A stretch of 64,000 nucleotides of DNA from CAYQJL01 sp964573295 (GCA_964573295.1 CAZNJE010000014.1:1-64000), one strand, 5' to 3'; positions 15,771-25,352 are shown, counted from the first letter of the stretch. Notes: generated from the letters alone by a model not told the origin. Translations and numbers: made by a program.

Positions 15771-16686
15771 GGCGAGCGCGCCGAATGGCCACGAACCCGC
15801 CAAGGAGGATGCCGTCATCAACGCACAAACCGTCAGGCCGAAGGAGACCTGCCTGGTCACCGGAGCCAATTCCGGCATCGGGCGGGCGATCGCCACCGGG
15901 CTCGCCGAGCGGGGGGCCCGGGTGATCATGGTCTGTCGCGACCGCGGCCGCGGCGAGGCGGCGCGCGAGGCGATCCGTGTTGCGACGGGCAACGAGGCCA
16001 TCGACCTGCTGCTGGCCGATCTATCCCGGCAGCGGGAGATTCGCCGGCTGGGTGAGGAGATCCACGCGCGCTACGATCGGCTCGATGTGCTCATCAACAA
16101 TGCGGGCCTGATCAGCCGCCGCCGTCAGGTCACCGAGGATGGGCTGGAGATGCAACTGGCGGTCAATCACCTCGCCTACTTCCTCCTCACCCACCTGCTG
16201 ATGGACCTGCTGCGCGCGAGCGCCCCGGCGCGCATCATCAACGTGGCCTCCACCGGGCACAGCCGGGGGGTGATCGACTTCGACAACCTGCAAGGCGAGC
16301 GCCGGTACCGCCCCTGGCAGACCTACATGAACACCAAGCTGGCCAATGTGCTCTTCACCTACGAACTGGCACGCCGCCTGGACGGCTCAGGCATCACGGC
16401 GAACTGCGTGGGCCCCGGGGTCACCTTCTCCGGTCTCATGCGCCGTTACTCGCGCACCCTCGATCTGGTCTGGAGACTGCTGCACCGCTTCTTCAAACCG
16501 CCCGAGCTCTCGGCCGACAATCCGGTCTACCTCGCCACGGCGCCCGAGGTGGCGGCGGTCACGGGCCGGTACTTCCGCTACCGAAAAGCGATCGGGACCT
16601 CCGAGCGCTCCTACGATCGGGAACTACAGCGGCGGCTGTGGGAGGTGAGCGCAGACCTGACCGGCGTGGACCCGGAGGACCTCTAG
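15766..16686 (+). CDS. Short-chain dehydrogenase/reductase (retinol dehydrogenase-like)
   Basis: NAD(P)-dependent oxidoreductase of about 306 aa. It has the Rossmann motif TGANSGIG, the structural NNAG, a serine in INVASTGHS and the catalytic YMNTK (Y-x3-K). This arrangement resembles retinol dehydrogenase and WW-domain oxidoreductase-like SDRs. The start is doubtful. ATG 15766 is in frame but forms part of a good -10 hexamer. The perfect AAGGAGG at 15802-15808 points to codon ATC at 15817 (giving NAQTVRPKETCLVTG), which would be a rare non-canonical initiator. The stop codon overlaps the stop of the convergent phosphatase gene. The substrate is unknown. Confidence 0.85.
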   Translation: MLASAPNGHEPAKEDAVINAQTVRPKETCLVTGANSGIGRAIATGLAERGARVIMVCRDRGRGEAAREAIRVATGNEAIDLLLADLSRQREIRRLGEEIHARYDRLDVLINNAGLISRRRQVTEDGLEMQLAVNHLAYFLLTHLLMDLLRASAPARIINVASTGHSRGVIDFDNLQGERRYRPWQTYMNTKLANVLFTYELARRLDGSGITANCVGPGVTFSGLMRRYSRTLDLVWRLLHRFFKPPELSADNPVYLATAPEVAAVTGRYFRYRKAIGTSERSYDRELQRRLWEVSADLTGVDPEDL

Positions 16687-19265
16687 CGCACGCGGCGGCG
16701 GGATGGCTCCGCACGAACCACACGCGCGGCCTCGGGCACACCCGCTGCCTGGCCCACGCGCGCCACCAGCAGCGTGAAGTCATCCTCGAATTCTTCGCGC
16801 CCGGTGAACTCGATCACGGACTGCTCGAGACGCCGCACGACCTCCTGGGTTGGAAGCATCCGCGCTTGGTGTAGAGCAGCTTCCAGACGTCTCTCGCCGA
16901 ACTCCTCATCGGCGGCGTTGCGGGCTTCACGGGCTCCGTCGGTATAGAGCAGCAGCACGTCTTCGGGTTCGAGCCGGATTGCGGCTTGCTCGTAGCGGAT
17001 CGAGGGGCCCACGCCTAGAATGAGTCCGCCTTCGGACAACGACTCCATGGTCCCGCCCGAGCGCATGAGGATCGGGTAGTCGTGTCCGGCGTTCACGTAA
17101 CAGAACTCGCGGGAGGCCGGATCGTAGGTGGCGACGAAGAGCGTGATGAACATCTCGGTAGAGGTATTTTCGTGAATCAGCGTGTTGATCTTCTGCATCA
17201 CCTCGGGCAACACCATCCGGCGGTCCTTTTCCGCGCGCAGCAAGGCCTGCAGGTTGGCCATCAGCAAGGCGGCGCCCACTCCCTTGCCGGCCACATCGCC
17301 CACCGCCAGGAGCGTTTGTCCGTCGGGCAACTCCATCACGTCGTAGTAATCGCCGGCCACATCCTGGCAAAACCGGATCGTCGCGGCGAGTTCGAGCCCG
17401 GCGGACTGCGGCAACTGGCGGGGCAATAGGCCCTGCTGGATCTGGCGAGCCACGCTGAGCTGTTCCTCGAGACGCTGGCGCTCGAGCCGGTCCTGCAGAA
17501 GCTCGATGTTCTCCACCGCCAGCGCGATCTGGGCCGACAGCGTGCGCAGCAACTCCAGCTCTTCAGGGGCGTAATCCTCTCCGGTGGTCTTGCGTCCCAG
17601 CAACAAGAAACCGAGCAGGCCCGAACGCGTCTTCAGAGGCAAGAGGATGGCGGCCTCGTGATCATCCAGCCAGCGCAACTGGCGGCTGTTCATCTGAACC
17701 CGCTGCGCGGCGAGGATCTCATCGATCAGGAGCGGGTGGTCGACCGACCCGAGCTGCTCGATCAACGCGTCGGTGTCCTCGACCCCGATCTCCTTCGAGC
17801 CGGTTGCGGAACCATCCTGCTGCCACACCACCTGCCGGCCGCGGAGGATTGGATAGACATCGCCCGCCGCCAGGCCGCTCATGAGTTTCTCGGCCAGTTG
17901 ACCCCAGAATCGAGCCTGGTCGGTGAAGGTATCGGACGAGTGCAGGAAGTCGCGGAGCAACTCGCGCAGCCGGCGCCGCTCGGGATAGAAATGCGCCTCG
18001 AGCAGATCGTGCAGCCTACGCTGGGCGGGCACGAAGCCCAGCGCCAGCGCGATGCCCACCGCCAGGGTGGAGGTGCGGCTGTCAACCTCCAGGTTGTCGA
18101 TCAGCAGTTCGCCGGTCGAGTACAGGACCCCCACGAAGAGCGCGAGAACAGCCGCGTTGATGAGGAGGATCCGAGTCCCCCGCTTGAGACGCCCCTGCAC
18201 CTCCAGGAGACGGTAGCGCTCGAAGGCGTAGGCGAAGGTGATCGGGATCAGCAGCATGAGCAGGGCGACGGCATTGGTGTAGTAGAGCGTCGCGGTGGTC
18301 GACCACTCGAGGCCCAGCGCACCCGCACCCGCGACCACGAACGGATAGAGGGCATACAGCGACAGACCCGGCACCGAGCCCATCAGCACCAACCAGGTCT
18401 GGCGCCGGTGCAGGAAATCCTGAGAGCGGCGCACGTTCCGAATCAGGAAGAAGAACCCGGTTGCGACCAAGATCAGGGTGTAGAGGCCGTAGTAGATGTA
18501 GTTCGGCGGTGCGGCCGGACCCAGCCAGCCGATGAGGATGACCCCCGGAACGAACAGCAGGATGTCCCACAGCAGCCGACGCCGCGCGTAGCGAGGATAC
18601 TCGTCGGGAAACACCAGATGAAGCTTCACCCAGAAAACGGGGGCGAACAGCGTCAGAAGGCCCATGACGGTCCAAAACAGGTCCGCGAGAGCGGAATTGA
18701 ACGTGGCGTAGTCATTGGGAAGCACGGTGTAGGTGATGATGATGGCGCTGGCAGTGGTCCAGCAGAACAGAGCCAAGACGCGGACCGGCGAGGATGCTGG
18801 ACGCCGCAAGAACGCCCACAGCCCCACGAGGATGAGCGCCAGCACCGTGAGACCTCGCAAGCTATAGAGCGTGACGACCTGGATGCGCAGCAGATCCGGG
18901 ATCGATCGGGTGACGGCGGTCGAGCGAAAGACCTCGCCTTCGTGGCAGAACGTGAACTCGACCTGCTGGCCTTCGGGCACCTCGGGGCCGAACACATCGA
19001 AGTAGGTGTGGCGGGATGCAGGTCGCCCGTTGATCGCCAGCAGGCTGTCGCCGGGCACCGGATACGGGGAGCTGAGGTAGTCCTTACGATCCACCTGCCC
19101 CACGATGGCGGGAGCCTCATCGCCGAGTTGGAAGAAGGTCCAGACATCGCCCATGGTGACGAAGGTATGTACCTTGGTGTACTCGCGGAGCATGAGGGTG
19201 GCCGACCCCGCCAGGACCAAAGCAAAGAATGCGACCAGCAAGCTCTGCAACAAACGTTCGCGCAT
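16683..19265 (-). CDS. Membrane-bound SpoIIE/RsbU-type PP2C phosphatase with GAF domain
   Basis: An 860-aa signalling protein. It starts with a signal anchor, then an extracytoplasmic PDZ-like segment of about residues 45-120 (PVPGDSLLAINGRPASR). About eight transmembrane helices follow over 130-395. A GAF-like sensor domain lies near 440-590 and a PP2C/SpoIIE domain near 605-840. Phosphatase metal ligands are visible in DVAGDYYDV and AVGDVAGKGVGAAL, LLYTDG and the terminal EEFEDDFTLLV. Such enzymes dephosphorylate anti-anti-sigma factors in partner-switching cascades; no anti-sigma partner is nearby. The start is ATG 19265. The stop overlaps the SDR stop tail to tail. Confidence 0.88.
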   Translation of the reverse strand: MRERLLQSLLVAFFALVLAGSATLMLREYTKVHTFVTMGDVWTFFQLGDEAPAIVGQVDRKDYLSSPYPVPGDSLLAINGRPASRHTYFDVFGPEVPEGQQVEFTFCHEGEVFRSTAVTRSIPDLLRIQVVTLYSLRGLTVLALILVGLWAFLRRPASSPVRVLALFCWTTASAIIITYTVLPNDYATFNSALADLFWTVMGLLTLFAPVFWVKLHLVFPDEYPRYARRRLLWDILLFVPGVILIGWLGPAAPPNYIYYGLYTLILVATGFFFLIRNVRRSQDFLHRRQTWLVLMGSVPGLSLYALYPFVVAGAGALGLEWSTTATLYYTNAVALLMLLIPITFAYAFERYRLLEVQGRLKRGTRILLINAAVLALFVGVLYSTGELLIDNLEVDSRTSTLAVGIALALGFVPAQRRLHDLLEAHFYPERRRLRELLRDFLHSSDTFTDQARFWGQLAEKLMSGLAAGDVYPILRGRQVVWQQDGSATGSKEIGVEDTDALIEQLGSVDHPLLIDEILAAQRVQMNSRQLRWLDDHEAAILLPLKTRSGLLGFLLLGRKTTGEDYAPEELELLRTLSAQIALAVENIELLQDRLERQRLEEQLSVARQIQQGLLPRQLPQSAGLELAATIRFCQDVAGDYYDVMELPDGQTLLAVGDVAGKGVGAALLMANLQALLRAEKDRRMVLPEVMQKINTLIHENTSTEMFITLFVATYDPASREFCYVNAGHDYPILMRSGGTMESLSEGGLILGVGPSIRYEQAAIRLEPEDVLLLYTDGAREARNAADEEFGERRLEAALHQARMLPTQEVVRRLEQSVIEFTGREEFEDDFTLLVARVGQAAGVPEAARVVRAEPSRRRVR

Positions 19266-19512
19266 GGTCTATGCCTCCCGGCGCCCGTGATGAAACAACC
19301 GTGTGAGCCGACTACCTTAATAGGCTACCAGTGGTTCCGGGCTATCGGAACCGGGGTCTCGACGTGTGGCCCAGGGTCTCTCATTCGCACTGCCTCCCCA
19401 CAGCGGTTACGGACCCGACTCCCGCCGAGAACCGATGGCCAAAAGGAAAAACCTTGCCTTCACCTGAAAATAAATCTGTACTTGTCGAAATAGATATGCA
19501 GAAGGTGATTCT

Positions 19513-19707
19513 ATGAATGAAACAACACAGACTGAAGATCGATTTCTACAATGGCTGGACTCGTTGATCGAGTCCGCCGAGCGCAGTCATGAGGACAAGG
19601 CCAACCAGGGAGAGCACTTCGAGGCAGTGCTGGACCGGATTCGGGGCAACGTGGCCTCCGTCTACGGTCTACCGCAAACTCGTGGCGTGAGAAGGGGTGA
19701 CGAATGA
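19513..19707 (+). CDS. Small acidic protein coupled to the ArsR-family regulator
   Basis: A 64-aa frame starting at ATG 19513 with GAAGGTGATT just upstream. Its stop overlaps the next start (ATGA at 19704-19707), the usual sign of translational coupling. The sequence is acidic and probably helical (FLQWLDSLIESAERSHEDKA) and has no recognised domain. It could be a co-regulator or stabiliser of the downstream protein, or a leader peptide that sets its translation. The plausible ribosome site and the ATGA junction favour a real gene, but there is no homology evidence. Confidence 0.55.
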   Translation: MNETTQTEDRFLQWLDSLIESAERSHEDKANQGEHFEAVLDRIRGNVASVYGLPQTRGVRRGDE

Positions 19708-20291
19708 ATGCCGAAGACGCAGTGGGCATCTTCAAGGCCTTGGCCGACCGATCCCGTATGCTGATCGCCAGCAGCCTGATCGAGAAGCCCTCCTATGTCG
19801 AGGAACTCTCGGAAGGGTTGGCCCTGGCCCCTTCGACCGTCTCCTTCCACCTGAAGAAGCTGGAGGAGGCCGGATTGGTCGAATCGGCCAAAGAGCAATA
19901 CTACGTGATCTATTCCTTGAGGCGCGATCTACTCGAACAACGGCTGCTCGAGATGCTGTCCCTTGGAGGCCGCGCGCGCGCGGATCAGGCCGAACGGCTT
20001 CGGCGGTATCGCCAGAAGGTGCTCAAGACGTTCATCCGGCGCGGCAAGCTGACCAAGATCCCGGTGCAGCGCAAGAAGCGGCGGGTCATCCTCGAAGAGA
20101 TCGCCAACGGGTTCGAACCGGGCCGGCGCTATCCCGAGCGCGAGGTCAATCTGCTGATCGCCGACTTCCACGACGACTTCTGCACCCTCCGGCGGGAACT
20201 GGTTGCCGAGAAAATCATGGGGCGCAGCCGCAACACGTACTGGTTGCTCGAGGCGCCCGGGGATGGCGATGGCGCTGGCGCTGGAAGCTGA
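19704..20291 (+). CDS. ArsR-family transcriptional regulator with C-terminal DUF2087 domain
   Basis: DNA-binding repressor of 195 aa. Residues 1-80 form a winged helix-turn-helix: FKALADRSRMLIASSLIEKP, then ALAPSTVSFHLKKLEEAGLV (recognition helix near residues 42-60), then YYVIYSL. No metal-binding ELCVCDL motif is seen, so metal sensing is unlikely. Residues 100-185 match DUF2087: RRVILEEIANGFEPGRRYPEREVN followed by FCTLRRELV and GRSRNTYW. This architecture is widespread and its effector is unknown. It is translationally coupled to the small gene before it. A glycine/alanine tail ends the protein 18 nt before the convergent radA stop. Confidence 0.85.
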   Translation: MNAEDAVGIFKALADRSRMLIASSLIEKPSYVEELSEGLALAPSTVSFHLKKLEEAGLVESAKEQYYVIYSLRRDLLEQRLLEMLSLGGRARADQAERLRRYRQKVLKTFIRRGKLTKIPVQRKKRRVILEEIANGFEPGRRYPEREVNLLIADFHDDFCTLRRELVAEKIMGRSRNTYWLLEAPGDGDGAGAGS

Positions 20292-20309
20292 CCGAGCCGG
20301 TAACCGGTC

Positions 20310-21977
20310 TCATCGCGGGAGGCGGGCCGTTCGGGATGCGTCGCCCAGAACGATGGCGAGTGCCTCCCGCAGCGTGGCCACGGGCATCAGTTCGGCGCCG
20401 GTGGTGACCTTCCAGCTCTCATCGCGAAGATCCTTGTGCGTTGCCGCCGGCAAGATGACCCGCCGGAAACCCAGCCGCACGGCTTCGGCGATCCGACGCT
20501 GGGGATGACTCGCGCGCCGCACCTCGCCCCCCAGTCCGACCTCGCCGAAGACCGCCATCTCGGTTCCGGCCGGGTGGTCGCGCATGCTGGAGGCAATCGC
20601 CAGGAGCACGCCCAAGTCCACCCCCGGCTCGGCCACCCGCAAACCACCGGTCACGTTGACGAAGACATCGCTCGAGGTCACATCCAGCCCGCCTCGCTTG
20701 ACCAGCACCGCCAGAAGGATCGCCAGCCGCTTGGCGTCGAAGCCCGTGGCAATCCGCTGCGGGATCCCGTAGCGGGTGGGATGCACCAGGGCCTGCACCT
20801 CCATGAGCAGCGAGCGCGTACCCTCCAGCCCCGCGATCACCACGCTGCCCGAGCTCTGGCCGGCCTCCTCGCCCAAGAACAAACGCGAGGGATTGGTCAC
20901 CTCTTGCAGACCGTTCTCGCGCATGTCGAAGACGCCGATCTCGTGCACGCTGCCAAAGCGGTTCTTGACACTACGCACGATGCGGTGGGCGTGGAACCGA
21001 TCGCCCTCCATCGTCATCACCGCATCGACGATGTGCTCGAGCGTGCGGGGACCCGCCAGGTTGCCTTCCTTCGTCACGTGGCCGATCAAGAGAACGGCCA
21101 CCTTCCGGGTCTTGGCCAGGCGCGCCAGGCTGAGCGCGCCCTCACGCACCTGCAGGACGCTGCCCGGGGCCGAAGGGAGGTCGGGCAGGTAGGTCGATTG
21201 AATCGAGTCGATGACGAGCACCTCGACCGGCCGGGTGAGATCGTCCCCCGCCGCCGCCAGAACATCGGTCCTCGGGTCACCGGCCGGACCCGGCCGGGCA
21301 TCGCGCACGCCGTCGCTGACCGCGTCGAAGATCCGAGCCAGGTCCGCCTCGGCCAGCACCGACAGCCCCGGCGTCACGCCCAGACGCTGGGCGCGGAGCT
21401 TGGTTTGCGTGGCCGACTCCTCACCCGAGACATAGAGCACGCCGTGCCCGGCGGCGGAGAGACGGGAGGCCACCTGCAACAGCAGGGTCGACTTGCCCAC
21501 GCCCGGGTCCCCACCCAGGAGCACCACCGAGCCGGGGACGATGCCGCCGCCCAGAACCCGGTCGAACTCGGCGATGCCGCACTCTGTGCGTTCGGGACCG
21601 TGGCTGGGCACCTCCTCCAGTGTGAGCACGCGGGAGGCGAAGTCATCCTCCGCGCCGGGGATCCACGGCCCGGGCCCTCCCGGGTTGCCAGCCTCCCCTT
21701 CGGTCGATGCCTCGCCGGATCGGCCGGCCCGGGGCCCACGCGGCTTGCCGGGAATGCCCAGACCGCGATCGGGCTGGCCCGCGCCGGAGCCGGGGAACCC
21801 CCTGCCGGCGTGGGCCGACCGTCCGCTCTGGCGACTGGCGCTGGGCAGGGGCTTGGGCGCTCGAAAGCGCACCAGCGTGTTCCACTCCTTGCAGTTCGGA
21901 CAGCGGCCGTACCACTTCGCGAAGTCCTCGCCGCAGTTCTGACAGAGGAACCGTTCGTCGGAGCCCTTTCGTCGCAT
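20310..21977 (-). CDS. radA: DNA repair protein RadA/Sms
   Basis: RadA is a RecA-like, DnaB-type helicase that promotes branch migration during recombination. The 555-aa product has the N-terminal zinc finger C12/C15/C26/C29 (LCQNCGEDFAKWYGRCPNC) and Walker A GDPGVGKST near residues 156-164. VLVIDSIQST is Walker B and VKNRFGS is the RadA-specific KNRFG motif. A Lon-like C-terminal domain (DVFVNVTGGLRVAEPG onward) completes it. The start is ATG 21977. The linker between zinc finger and ATPase (about residues 40-115) is unusually long and rich in Gly, Pro and Arg, about 60 residues more than in E. coli. All catalytic motifs are present. Confidence 0.95.
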   Translation of the reverse strand: MRRKGSDERFLCQNCGEDFAKWYGRCPNCKEWNTLVRFRAPKPLPSASRQSGRSAHAGRGFPGSGAGQPDRGLGIPGKPRGPRAGRSGEASTEGEAGNPGGPGPWIPGAEDDFASRVLTLEEVPSHGPERTECGIAEFDRVLGGGIVPGSVVLLGGDPGVGKSTLLLQVASRLSAAGHGVLYVSGEESATQTKLRAQRLGVTPGLSVLAEADLARIFDAVSDGVRDARPGPAGDPRTDVLAAAGDDLTRPVEVLVIDSIQSTYLPDLPSAPGSVLQVREGALSLARLAKTRKVAVLLIGHVTKEGNLAGPRTLEHIVDAVMTMEGDRFHAHRIVRSVKNRFGSVHEIGVFDMRENGLQEVTNPSRLFLGEEAGQSSGSVVIAGLEGTRSLLMEVQALVHPTRYGIPQRIATGFDAKRLAILLAVLVKRGGLDVTSSDVFVNVTGGLRVAEPGVDLGVLLAIASSMRDHPAGTEMAVFGEVGLGGEVRRASHPQRRIAEAVRLGFRRVILPAATHKDLRDESWKVTTGAELMPVATLREALAIVLGDASRTARLPR

Positions 21978-22339
21978 CACGGTTGAACCTCCTCGATGGG
22001 CTTTCTCACTTGTCCTCCCTCCTGCCATGTCAGGCGGCCATGGCGGGCGACCATGCTGGGTGATCCTGTCGGGCGGCCATCTGTGGCTGCACCGCACAAG
22101 GCGAGAGCTGTCCGGAGCAAGCCCCGGAGCAGACCCGCTAGCCCTTCTTACTCTAACAATCTAGCAATCACACGGCCAGCCGACACCGGTTTGTTGAGCG
22201 GTTGACGGGTTGGTGCGTTGATGTGTTGATGGAGCCGTGGCAATCCCGGACTATCGTGGGGCCGTGCACGGGCAGTCGATGCCCATCCCGGGGCGAGCCC
22301 CTAACGATCGATGGATGTCTCCGGACCCAGGAGGCCGCT
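21978..22339. other. Divergent promoter region between radA and the MFS gene
   Basis: No gene is evident. Imperfect repeats of GGGCGGCCAT occur around 22033-22082. On the plus strand the 13-mer CTATCGTGGGGCC (22251-22263) contains a -10-like TATCGT; the same 13-mer forms the -10 region of the promoter at 26443-26471. A plausible TTGATG lies 20 nt upstream of it. Confidence 0.5.
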
Positions 22340-23656
22340 GTGAACTCGACCGCCACCTCGCCGCGGAGCATCCGCGCCTGGTGTCTCTACGATTGGGCCA
22401 GTTCGGCCTTCGCCACCACCGTCATGGCGGCCATCTTCCCTCCCTTCTATCGCTCACTCGTCACCACCGCCGGCAAGGGCGAGGCCACGGCCACCGCCTA
22501 CTGGGGCTACACCACCGCCATAGCACTGGGGATCATCGCCCTGATCGGCCCAATCCTGGGCGCGATCAGTGACCATACGGGCGCCAAGAAGCGCTATCTG
22601 CTGACCTGCGCCGGGCTCGGCATCCTCGCGACCGCCGCGTTCACCCTGATCGGCGCCGACACCTACCTGCTGGCGAGCGGTCTGTTCATCCTCGCCAACA
22701 TCGGCTTCGCCACCGCCAACATCTTCTACGAGTCCCTGCTTCCCTATGTAGCGCCCTCCGGGCAGCTCGACCGAATCTCCACCCGCGGCTACGCGCTTGG
22801 ATACGTGGGCGGGGGCCTGCTCCTGGCAGTCAACCTGCTCTGGTACCTGAAGCCGGCGCTCTTCGGCATGCCGGGCACCGGGTTCGCGATCCGCGCCTGC
22901 TTCCTCAGCGTGGGGGTCTGGTGGGCGGTCTTCTCGATTCCCCTCGCGCGCCAGGTGCCCGAACCGCATCACGTGGCTCCAGGAGCGCCGGACCGCCCGC
23001 TCGGCACGGTCCCGCTCTTGGCCGGATTCCGCCGGCTGGCGAGTACCTTTCGTGAGCTTCGCCGCTACCGACAGCTCGCGCTCTTTCTGGCGGCGTTCTG
23101 GCTCTACAACGATGGCATCGGCACGATCGTCAAGATGGCGACCGCCTACGGCGACGAGATCGGCATCGGCCTTTCCGACCTGATCGCCGCGTTGCTCATC
23201 ACGCAGCTGATCGGCATCCCCGCCACCCTGATGCTGGGACGGCTGGCCGGCCGCATTGGCGCCAAGACCACGATCCTCTTGACCCTCGCGGTTTACAGCC
23301 TCATCACGGTAGGCGGGTTCTTCATGCAGGCGGTCTGGCAGTTCTACGTCCTGGCCCTGGCGGTCGGTCTGGTGCAGGGCGGCGCACAGGGCTTGAGCCG
23401 CTCGCTGTATGCGCGCATGATCCCCAGACACAAGAACGCGGAGTTCTTCGGGTTCTTCAGTACCAGTGCCCGGTTGGCCGGCATCGCCGGGCCACTCCTG
23501 TTCGGCCTCGTCAGCCAGGCGGCCGGCTCGAGCCGGCTGGGCATTCTGTGTTTGCTGGGCTTCTTCCTCTTCGGCGGGTTGCTGCTCGCGAAGGTGGATG
23601 TCGAGGAGGGACAACGCCGCGCCCGGGCCGAAGAGACGGCGCGAGCGGCACCGTGA
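22340..23656 (+). CDS. MFS transporter, UMF1 family
   Basis: Twelve-helix membrane transporter of 438 aa related to the UMF1/Atg22-like MFS family. Recognisable segments are AWCLYDWASSAFATTVMAAIFPPF at the N-terminus and the loop SDHTGAKKRYL after the second helix. In the second half LYNDGIGTIVKMATAYG and GGAQGLSRSLYARMIP are diagnostic of this family. Translation starts at GTG 22340, with AGGAGG 5 nt upstream. Bacterial members have unknown substrates; eukaryotic Atg22 exports amino acids from the vacuole. Neighbours do not suggest a substrate. Confidence 0.85.
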   Translation: MNSTATSPRSIRAWCLYDWASSAFATTVMAAIFPPFYRSLVTTAGKGEATATAYWGYTTAIALGIIALIGPILGAISDHTGAKKRYLLTCAGLGILATAAFTLIGADTYLLASGLFILANIGFATANIFYESLLPYVAPSGQLDRISTRGYALGYVGGGLLLAVNLLWYLKPALFGMPGTGFAIRACFLSVGVWWAVFSIPLARQVPEPHHVAPGAPDRPLGTVPLLAGFRRLASTFRELRRYRQLALFLAAFWLYNDGIGTIVKMATAYGDEIGIGLSDLIAALLITQLIGIPATLMLGRLAGRIGAKTTILLTLAVYSLITVGGFFMQAVWQFYVLALAVGLVQGGAQGLSRSLYARMIPRHKNAEFFGFFSTSARLAGIAGPLLFGLVSQAAGSSRLGILCLLGFFLFGGLLLAKVDVEEGQRRARAEETARAAP

Positions 23657-23746
23657 GGGGGGAACCGGCTCCTTCGCGCGAACGTTAGAGAGCAGTCATC
23701 CGGGGGCCGTCGAGAGACGCCGGACCCCAAGCCCAGGGGATCCAGC

Positions 23747-25336
23747 ATGAGCCCTTACTCGATCAACAGACCCGTCATCCGGCTCGCGCGGAGCATGGCA
23801 TCGCTGCCCAGCTCGTCGCCCACGGACCCTTCCGGCGCCCACCATCCCAGCCGGATGCCCGAGGACCTGCTGCATGAAGCCACCCGGCGCCTGGCGCTGC
23901 TCAGCGGCATCTCGTTCGTCTTCTCCTCGGTCATGTTCGTGATCGTCTCCTTCACCGGCGTAATGGACGTGGGCTGTCCGGCGATTCGCAACACGGTCTT
24001 CCCCATCTTCCTGCTCGTCTCGGGCGCGATGTTCATCCTGGCCAGGACGAACCGGATCGCGTGCCCGCGGCTCCACAAGGTGGCGTCGGTCTACCAGTTC
24101 GTCGCCGGGTCGCTGATCGCCTTTCTCGTCAACTCCCGTCCCTGGCCCGAGATGCTGTTGCCGGCCTGGTCGCCGGTCGCGGTGTGGGTTCTCATCTACC
24201 CCATGATGATTCCCACCGCTCCGGTCCGCACCCTGATTGCTTCGACGCTCACGGCGGCCATGGATCCGATCTCGGTGGTCCTGCTTGCCGCGAGCGGCGC
24301 GCATACCATGCCCGCATCCGATCAGATGATCTTGCGATTCGCACCCAATGTCCTGTCGGTCATCGCGGGCGTAGCGGTGTCGCAGGGGCTGTTCCGAGTG
24401 GGCGCCAAGCTGAGCAAGGCTCGGGAGCTGGGGGCCTACCGCCTGACCGAGCGGCTGGGCAAGGGAGGCATGGGCGAGGTCTGGCTCGCGAGCCACCGTC
24501 TCCTGCGACGCCCGGCGGCCATCAAGCTGATCCGGCCCGAGCTGCTGGGGGCCGAAGACGGCGCCATCGCCGGCGCCGTCTCGAGCCGGTTCGAACGTGA
24601 AGCGCAGGCCACCGCGCAGCTCGAATCGCCGCACACGATCGCCATCTACGACTTCGGGCTCGCCGGTGACGGGACCTTCTACTACGTCATGGAGTATCTG
24701 CGCGGTCTGGATCTGAGTACCCTCGTCAAGCGCATGGGACCGTTGCCCGCCGAGCGGGTGGTCCACCTCCTGCGGCAGGCCTGCCATTCCCTGAACGAGG
24801 CGCATGGTGCGGGACTGATCCACCGGGACATCAAGCCCGGCAACCTTCTCACCTGCCGCTACGGACCGGATGTGGATTTCGTCAAGGTGCTCGATTTCGG
24901 TCTGGTGAAGCAGCGCGCGGCCGCCCCCACCGACGAGACCATGCTGACCCGTCAGGGCGCGGCCACCGGAACGCCGGCGTTCATGTCGCCGGAGATGATC
25001 CTGGGCGAGAGGGAGATCGACGGACGCGCCGACATCTACGCTCTGGGCTGCGTGGCCTACTACCTTCTCACCGGGCAGCTTGTCTTTGACAGTGACTCGC
25101 CCATGAAGACAATGGTGATGCACGCCAAGGATGCACCGCCGCCGATGGCGGACCGGACCGAGCTGGCCATTCCGCCGGCGCTCGAGACGGTGGTGCAGCG
25201 CTGTCTGGCGAAGGATCCCGCCGACCGGCCTCAGTCCGCCGGTGATCTGGCGCAGGCGCTGGTTGCGATCGAGTTCGACCACCCCTGGACCGAGCAGCGT
25301 GCCCGGGAGTGGTGGGATACCCACCGGCCCGCCTGA
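23747..25336 (+). CDS. Ser/Thr protein kinase with N-terminal membrane domain
   Basis: Hanks-type kinase of 529 aa. Unusually, the membrane part comes first: about six hydrophobic helices over residues 48-215. A C-terminal cytoplasmic kinase domain spans residues 231-495. The Gly-rich loop is GKGGMGEV (238-245), K260 is the ATP lysine, the catalytic loop is HRDIKPGN (359-366), the Mg motif is DFG (383-385), and SPE (414-416) is the APE equivalent. All essential residues are present, so it should be active. Most bacterial kinases of this family have the reverse order, with kinase N-terminal and sensor C-terminal. The start is ATG 23747. The two genes downstream may be co-transcribed and include possible substrates. 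Confidence 0.88.
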   Translation: MSPYSINRPVIRLARSMASLPSSSPTDPSGAHHPSRMPEDLLHEATRRLALLSGISFVFSSVMFVIVSFTGVMDVGCPAIRNTVFPIFLLVSGAMFILARTNRIACPRLHKVASVYQFVAGSLIAFLVNSRPWPEMLLPAWSPVAVWVLIYPMMIPTAPVRTLIASTLTAAMDPISVVLLAASGAHTMPASDQMILRFAPNVLSVIAGVAVSQGLFRVGAKLSKARELGAYRLTERLGKGGMGEVWLASHRLLRRPAAIKLIRPELLGAEDGAIAGAVSSRFEREAQATAQLESPHTIAIYDFGLAGDGTFYYVMEYLRGLDLSTLVKRMGPLPAERVVHLLRQACHSLNEAHGAGLIHRDIKPGNLLTCRYGPDVDFVKVLDFGLVKQRAAAPTDETMLTRQGAATGTPAFMSPEMILGEREIDGRADIYALGCVAYYLLTGQLVFDSDSPMKTMVMHAKDAPPPMADRTELAIPPALETVVQRCLAKDPADRPQSAGDLAQALVAIEFDHPWTEQRAREWWDTHRPA

Positions 25337-25352
25337 GAATGGGAGGATGGAG

